Assembly: GCA_949752795.1 (NCBI GenBank) | Contig: OX457061.1 | Location: forward strand, 42,936,338-43,000,337 | Direction: 5' to 3' | Length of the DNA: 64,000 nt | DNA from: Hyperoodon ampullatus | Lineage: Eukaryota; Chordata; Mammalia; Artiodactyla; Ziphiidae | Shown: one piece after another, positions 58,248 through 64,000 of the stretch | How positions within the stretch are numbered: the stretch's first letter is position 1 | Layout: each line of letters opens with the position of its first letter | Notes under the pieces: generated by a model | Databases searched by the model: none | Seen by the model: the letters and a program-made list of their open reading frames with translations, nothing else | Told to the model about the DNA's origin: nothing | Made by a program: the position numbers and the translations under genes

Positions 58248-58479
58248 TTGACTCCATGGCAGACAGCTGATCACCTCTGAGAGTCCCAGTCCTTGGCGTA
58301 TGTTCTGAAAATGCCCAACACCCACAGAATGATGAGTTCCAATAATCAGGGATTTTGCAGATTCTTTTAGACTTTCTTTTCTTTGAAGGATGACTGAGGG
58401 CAAATTTGTAGGGGAAGTTTACATGATTAGGGGAGAGAGCAAAAATGAGGAGGACTGACATAAGAAGAAATCAAACTAA

Positions 58480-58795
58480 AATCTGGTTTCTAAAATGATA
58501 CAGATGAACTTACATACAAAAGAGAAATAGACCCACAGACATAGGAAACAAATTTATGGTTACCAAAGGGGAAAGGGAGGAGGAGGGATAAATTAGGAGT
58601 GTGGGATTAACATATACACACTACTATATATAAAATAGATAAACAGCAAGGACCTAGTGTACAGCACAGGGAACTCTACTCAATATTTTGTAATAACCTA
58701 TAAGGGAAAATAATCTGAAAAAAAAGTATGTATAAATGAATCACTTTACTGTACACCTGAACTCAATACAACACTGTAAATCAACTATAAAAAAC
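58480..58795 (+). repeat. L1 3'-end fragment
   Basis: Sense L1 3' end: aaagagaaatagacccacagac near 58519, atatacacactactatatataaaatagat near 58611, agcacagggaactctactcaat near 58663, and acactgtaaatcaactataaaaa at the end. It is followed by ~90 bases of AT-rich simple sequence (to about 58885), probably the expanded tail. Related to 14864-15045. Confidence 0.75.
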
Positions 58796-58885
58796 TTAAT
58801 TATTTTTAATTAATTTAATTACTAAAATTAAAAACAATTTAATTATTTTATAATTAATTAATTATAAATCAATTAAAAAATAAAA

Positions 58886-59029
58886 TAAATTCTATCATTG
58901 GCAAAAAAAAAATTTTTTTTCTAATTTCTGGGAGCCTGCCAGCTTTGACTCAGCAATGACTGATTGGCTCCAAATCAGAAGAGCCTTCAGATCCTTTTGT
59001 CCAAATCCCTTTCTCACATTGTATATCCT
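58886..59029. other. Unassigned DNA
   Basis: Short unique stretch; A/T run at about 58902-58920. Confidence 0.4.
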
Positions 59030-59185
59030 ATAATACAGCAAGGACATAATAAAATCTAGTCGAAATCCCTTATGCTGCAGATGGGGAAACTGAGGCCCAT
59101 AAAGGTCAAGTGACTCTCCAAAGGTTATATAAAATTTTTGTGGTAAAGCAGGGACTTGAATCCTGGTCTTTTGACATTCAGTTCT
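59030..59185 (-). repeat. MIR SINE
   Basis: Antisense MIR: gcagatggggaaactgaggcccataaaggtcaagtgactctcc at 59076-59118, then gcagggacttgaatcctggtctt. Confidence 0.78.
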
Positions 59186-59231
59186 AATATTTTAAAAGTT
59201 TTATTTAGTTACATCTTTATGCAAACCAGGT

Positions 59232-59279
<48 letters not shown>
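59232..59279. repeat. (CA)n microsatellite
   Basis: About 23 uninterrupted CA units, the longest in the window. Confidence 0.95.
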
Positions 59280-59283
<4 letters not shown>

Positions 59284-59639
59284 GTATTCATAAATAAACT
59301 TGGCTCCACATATGGGGGCTAATTTTGGTCTGGGGTAAGAAAGAAAGGAAGCAGGGGTATAGGACTGTCCTGCCAAATTTTAATATAGTAAAATTTCAGT
59401 TTAGTATAATAATTTCAATATAGTATTATTAATCAAATAGAAATTTAATTTACAGATGTATCTCCTTTTCTTTATTGCCTTAAGAATGGAATAAAAGAGA
59501 AAGGAATTTCTGTGGGGAAAAATAGGGACAAATTGGGTGAAATGGGCTAAAAGGGAGAAAACAGCGATATTCCCAAGGGGGGCTGTGAGAGAAGGAAACT
59601 TCCCCTGTCACATACGTGCCACTGTTTCCACTTGTGTGT
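59280..59639. other. Unassigned DNA
   Basis: No feature recognised. Confidence 0.4.
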
Positions 59640-59800
59640 TTAAAGCCTTCATTTATCCTGTGTGCCAAGGGCCTCATATATATCATTTAACCATCCCAGG
59701 TGGTATTATTATCCCATTTCCAGAAAAAGAAAATGAAGCTCAGGAGATTTAAGTACTTTGCTTGAGGTTACAAAGCTGGCAAGTGACAGATTCTCTCTTG
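59640..59800 (-). repeat. MIR SINE
   Basis: Antisense MIR: gtggtattattatcccatttccagaaaaagaaaatgaagctcagg at 59700-59743, then ttgcttgaggttacaaagctggcaag. Confidence 0.75.
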
Positions 59801-60629
59801 GAACTCATTATTTGGAATGCCTTATGGACTAGGATTCAGCAAGCTTCCTTCCTTAAAGAAAAGTCTACAAGTTAATCCCCTGAGAAGGAAAGCATCTGAG
59901 CATTCCCTGGGCTCAGGGGAGGGTCTCCATCTGTCTCCTGCAGGTAGGCAAGAATAGAGTGTCCCTCTGTAGAGACTCGTCTGGCAGATGGTTCACCGTG
60001 ACGACGAAGAATGGGTCTACTAGTCCTATAAGAGGGGTCCTGGCACAGTGGTGACAGCTGTGATTTGGGATGAGAAAGGACCCCAGAGAACCAGAACCTT
60101 GTATGGTGGACCTGAATCTTATGTGAGGACCCAGCTTTCATGGCCAGCCAGCCACTGCGCCCCAGCCTGGTGGAGAGGGGCTGCAGGCCCTGAGCCTAGG
60201 GGCAGTTCTGGAGCTAGACTTTCCTTCCCTCAGCAGCATGCTCCTTCGTTTGTACACAAGTTCACTCCTGAGACTTCGATGTACCCCAACCCTCTTTTTT
60301 TGTTCTTTTTCTGGGTTTTCCCTTAGTACAATACCAATCCCAGCTCTTACTAAAGTGGGGGAAGGGAGCTTGCCCACCTCTATAGGGGGAGATGGGAGAA
60401 GCAGAGGCTGGGTGGCCTCGTGGTCCCAGGGGTCTCTTTCTTGTTATGCCTTTGATCCATTATGTGGGACTCTCTCTCGTGGGCTTTCTGGAGTCTTCTC
60501 CTCCCTGTTTGAACTCCTGGGCTATGTTTTTGGTTGAGTGGAGTGAAAGGTGGCATATGCCAGCTGGTCCTTTTCCTCCCTGACACCCATCTCTAGACTG
60601 GGGGGTGGTGAGGGCATCCAGGAGCATCT
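59801..60629. other. Unassigned DNA
   Basis: No gene seen; overlapping open frames on both strands near 60048-60580 lack recognisable domains. Confidence 0.4.
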
Positions 60630-60850
60630 AGAGAAGGGCTGGGCAAAACTTTTTCTTTAAAGGGCCAGATAGGAGATATTCTAGGCTTTGCTGGTGGCAT
60701 GATCTCTGTCACACCACTCAACTCTGCCACTATAGTGGGAAAGTAGCCATAGACAAAATGCAATGAATGGGATGGCTGTGTTCCATTAAAACTTTACCAA
60801 TGCAGGCAATGGGCTGGATCTGACCCCTGGGTATAAATCGCAGAACTTGA
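60630..60850 (-). mobile_element. hAT-like non-autonomous DNA transposon fossil
   Basis: Matches a common mammalian MER element: gggctgggcaaaactttttc, then aaagggccagataggagatattctaggctttgctgg (60658-60693), then actcaactctgccactatagtggg, then gaatgggatggctgtgttcc, then caatgggctggatctgacccctgg. No coding potential. Name and orientation are from memory. Confidence 0.6.
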
Positions 60851-60879
60851 TCAAGAAGATGGAGGAAATTAACTGGATG

Positions 60880-60985
60880 GGAGGAATCCTTTCACAATGT
60901 ATACATATATCAAATCATCATGATGTACACTTTAAATATCTTACAATTTATTTGTCAATTATACCTCAATAAAGCTGGGGAAAAA
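60880..60985 (+). repeat. L1 3' tail fragment
   Basis: tcaaatcatcatgatgtacactttaaat, then caattatacctcaataaagctgggg, then an A run: the end of an L1MA/MB-type element. Confidence 0.7.
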
Positions 60986-62698
60986 AAGAAGATGGAGCAG
61001 CCACAGTCTTTCACATGAGTGCCATTGGCCAGATGGAAAAGATGTCTCAGATTGACCCGAGGCTCCAAAGGACTCGAGAATTTGTACAGCCAAGAGCTTT
61101 GTGTGCCAGCCTGCCCCATGCAGCCCCGGAGGTGATTTCTGTCTAGTGTTGGGGAACCTCGTTTCAGAGCATCATATTAAAGGAGCCATGGGTGAGAATG
61201 TGGGCCTGGATAGTACAAGTGACCATGTCCAGCTTGTCCTCCAGAGCTTGCCAGCTGGGGCTGGGCCAGGCTTGGGCTGCTTTCAAAGGCTGCTAAACTT
61301 TCCAGAGACATATTTCATCCACAGACACACGTTCGGCACACGTTGTTCCCATTACTCTGGCCCCTCACGGTGCACAGTGCACTCTTGGAAAATGTATGGA
61401 GTTTGAACCTGCTGTGGGTCAGTCCAATGCTCAGACACAGAAGGGCCAGAGGGAGATTGGGGCATGAGCCAGGGCAGGCCCAGACACCTAGGCTGCAGGG
61501 TAGGAGAGGGTAGACACCCGAGAAGAACAGCTACAGCATGGGCTGTGGAGAGGAGGAGTTTAGTTTCGGCAGGGGCACTGGCTTCATGGAGGAGGTGGTA
61601 TTTGTGATGGGCCTTGAGGGGTGTGTCGGACTTAGGCAGCTGGGGCTAAGGGACAAGGGGTGGGAGAGTGGGCACGCTTGGCCAACAGCCAACGTGTCCT
61701 CTGGCTCTAAGGTACGCGGCTGATCGTATGCTCCAAATATGAGCCCATATTTTTCTCCCCATCGAGAGGTGTAGTCGAATTTCCTTCCCTTTGAATCCTG
61801 TGGCCATGCCCTGTATGTAGTCCTCAGAATGCAGTGGAAGTGACATCACAGGACTTCTGAGGCCGGGCCATGAGAGGAGTTGCCGTTCCTGCCCTGTGGG
61901 TGAGAACACTCACCAATGGCATCTGAGCCCTCGTGTGTGGAGCCCGACCCTGCTGAGCCTGCCAGGGCAGGAGGAAGCTGCTCTACATGGAGTGGCTGCA
62001 CGGAGGCACCCTGACGAGCACTCCTGTCCTCCCGACCCAGGCCTGGGTGTTCAGATGACTCCAATCTCCTGACACAGGGTCACCCCAGCCTCTAAGCCTT
62101 CTCAGGCCCCAGACATGTCAGAGCAGAGGTAAGCTGTCCTTCTGTGCCTTTCTGGCTCCTGACCCACAGCATCCATGGGCATGTTAAAGAGCTGTTGTTT
62201 TACCCACTGAGGCTGGGATGGTCTGTTCCTTGGACTCTGGAACTGGGAGAAGTGAGTGCAGGAAAGCTGCAGGGCACCAGTTGTTTTTATTACCTTGAGT
62301 CCAGGTTCAATGCTTGGAACTTCTGAATAGGCAGCAGGAACCCAGAGGAGGGTCAGCTAGGGGGGAATGGCTCACCTCAAGCTGTGTTTTCAAATGAAAA
62401 ATCTGTAGCAAAATCCAGGACAGGGTGTTGGGTGGTGGCTGGAAGTCAGGGTGGAGAACTTGCCCGGCTTTGGGGGACTGATTGAGATGACACGCAGTCT
62501 CAGGTGAGTTGTATCTGTGGGAACAGTAAGGAGGGACCAGATGCTGCTGTGGAAGATTAGACAGGAGTTCTTCCTGACCCTTCCGCAGCTCCAGCCCTAA
62601 TCCAAGATAACCAAGAGCACACGCATGGTGTTCTTTGGAACCTGGCTGGCACCGTCTTGTACTTGGCACAGGACTTTCTGTTTAAAATAGGCCTGAGG
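60986..62698. other. Unassigned DNA
   Basis: About 1.7 kb without nameable genes or repeats. Confidence 0.4.
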
Positions 62699-62806
62699 GG
62701 ACTTCCCTGGTTGCACAGTGGTTAAGAACCTGCCTGCCAATGCAGGGGACACGGGTTCGAGCCCTGGTCCGGGAAGATCCCGCATGCCGCAGAGCAACTA
62801 AGCCCT
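62699..62806 (+). mobile_element. CHR-type SINE, 3'-truncated
   Basis: The head ggggacttccctggttgcacagtgg through agagcaactaagccc is present, but the remaining SINE body and A tail are absent. An LTR sequence starts at once. No matching duplication was seen, so the junction probably reflects a deletion or later rearrangement. Confidence 0.88.
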
Positions 62807-63130
62807 GTGCTGTGGTCTGTTTGTGTCTCCCTCTTCCCCCAGTTCATATGTTGAAATCCTAAACCCACCCAACGTGTTAGTATTAGGAGGTGGGCTTTGG
62901 GAGGTGATTAGGTCACAAGTATGGGGCCCCCATGATTGGGCCTAGCACTCTTATAAAAGAGACCCCCGAGAGCTCCGTCACCCCTTCCACCACGTCAGGG
63001 CACAGTGAGAAGTTGGTTATCTACAACCCCGAAAAATGTTCTTGCCATATCCTAGCCACACTGGCTCCCTGATCGTGCATTTCCAGCCTTAGAACTGTGA
63101 GAAATAAATTCCTGTTGTTTATAAGCCAAA
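62807..63130 (+). repeat. MLT1-like MaLR LTR
   Basis: Sense orientation: tgtgctgtggtctgtttgtgtctcc, then ttcatatgttgaaatcctaa (62844), then taggaggtgggctttgggaggtgattagg, then cactcttataaaagagaccc, then agaactgtgagaaataaattcctgttgtttataagcc. The expected terminal part is replaced by aacaaacaaacaaac simple sequence. Confidence 0.75.
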
Positions 63131-64000
63131 ACAAACAAACAAACAACTGCAAACTGTCCTATTTTCTTGGAATCTCTAATGCAAAGTAAAAAAAATAATA
63201 ATAATCCTCTCTCCCCAGCACTAACAATACTTCCCTGTGGTCATGAGTTTATCACATCTTTGAAGACCCTACTTTCTCAGCTACTAGTGTGAGGTGCTCA
63301 GCCCTTTGCATCCTCAGACAGAATCTCTTTTAAGTTCCGCTTCCTCTAATGATTAGATGACATTAAAGCAAGATCGAAGCCTCTGCTGTGAACACACCTC
63401 GGCAGGTGCCTCGGCCCTACCAGGGCGGACCCCTCCTCAGCTGACAGGCTGTTAACTGTGAACGTGGAGCAATCAACACGCTCTGTGTGCAGGGCTGCTG
63501 CTGCTTTGTGGAATCCGCTTTTGATGGAGACAAAGCTGCTTGTCTTCAATTCGCTTCTTTAAACCTCCCTGGACCTTTGAAGTCAGAACCAGCAGCAGTG
63601 AGGATGGGGAAAACACAGGGCTGCAAAGTTGGGAAAAACACAGATGTGAACCATCCCTCCATGATGAATTTGAAAACCCATTTGAAAAACAGAATCTGAC
63701 TGTTTAGTCGGACTTCTGTACGATTTCCTCTTGATGCCTCCATTTGGGGCATCCGGTCATGTCAAGTGCAGGAGGCAGGGGAGCAGAGGTCATCCCTTGT
63801 TGGGGGCCCGCAGATGCTCAGGTGGGATGGGGACACGTGTGGAGAGCTCTTGTCCTTGTGCAGCTCATTCTAGGGGCCTCCCTGTCAGTGGTTAAAGGAG
63901 GCTTCCTCCAAGTTTTGTTCGCTGCTCTTCCACAGATTCATGCTGTGCAAGCTCCTCCCCCAAATCCCAAGTGCAACCAAGAATGAACGCTTTCTCCTTA
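63131..64000. other. Unassigned DNA
   Basis: Contains a short (AAT)n at about 63191-63203. No gene or RNA recognised to the window end. Confidence 0.4.

Noticed and set aside
59232..59279. CRISPR or other regularly spaced array
   Set aside because: All short repeats seen are uninterrupted microsatellites; no spacer-repeat arrangement exists in the window.
515..62806. SINE heads as tRNA genes
   Set aside because: They keep A- and B-box motifs of their tRNA ancestor but do not fold as complete tRNAs and continue into SINE bodies and A tails.

Overview
This is non-coding mammalian DNA, most likely from a cetacean or a close cetartiodactyl relative. The evidence is at least eleven copies of the tRNA-Glu-derived CHR-type SINE (five complete short, four long, one older variant, one fragment). 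They begin with a CTTCCCTGGTGG-type head, carry A-box and B-box promoter motifs, and end in an A-rich tail. They sit beside a cetartiodactyl-type LINE-1, and no BovB or ruminant Bov-A elements were seen. I find no host gene that I can name. The only host coding signal I would defend weakly is a possible last exon with a 3' UTR and polyadenylation signal at about 17952-18690 (+).

Layout. 1-16.4 kb: AT-rich DNA with old antisense L1 fragments, an L2 copy, several old LTRs, three CHR SINEs, and a 5'-truncated young L1 (11937-12823, minus) inserted in an LTR. 16.4-26.2 kb: four more CHR SINEs, the candidate exon, a hAT-type DNA transposon nested in a MER5A-like transposon, and a short reverse-transcribed piece of 28S rRNA with a perfect 19-bp target-site duplication. 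26.2-39.7 kb: mostly unique DNA with MIRs, an unexplained two-copy repeat near 28 kb, a GT-rich tract, and three further LTR-like segments. 39.7-47.2 kb: GC-richer DNA with SINEs, one of which carries a fold-back hairpin in its tail, and old L1 and MER fragments.

47.2-56.7 kb is the most informative part. An old sense-strand L1 was invaded first by a CHR SINE that carries about 95 bp of extra sequence, and separately by a full-length L1 (48509-55802, about 7.3 kb, flanked by aaaacaataatga). The young L1 has a GC-rich 5' UTR with a YY1-like site, three tandem ~70-80 bp units and a long pyrimidine tract. It also has an ORF1 interrupted only by a TAG at codon 8, and a 1251-codon ORF2 with all endonuclease and reverse-transcriptase key residues, ending at a TAG that replaces CAG 21 codons before the family stop. 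Its 3' UTR has a G-rich tract, a polyadenylation signal and a tail.

56.7-64 kb: L1 tails, MIRs, CA microsatellites, another DNA-transposon fossil, and a truncated SINE abutting an MLT1-like LTR. The functional story is one of retrotransposition: L1 ORF2 supplied the enzyme for its own copies, for the SINEs and for the rRNA fragment, all of which show poly(A) ends and target-site duplications. Repeat family names are from memory of consensus sequences and were not checked by search.
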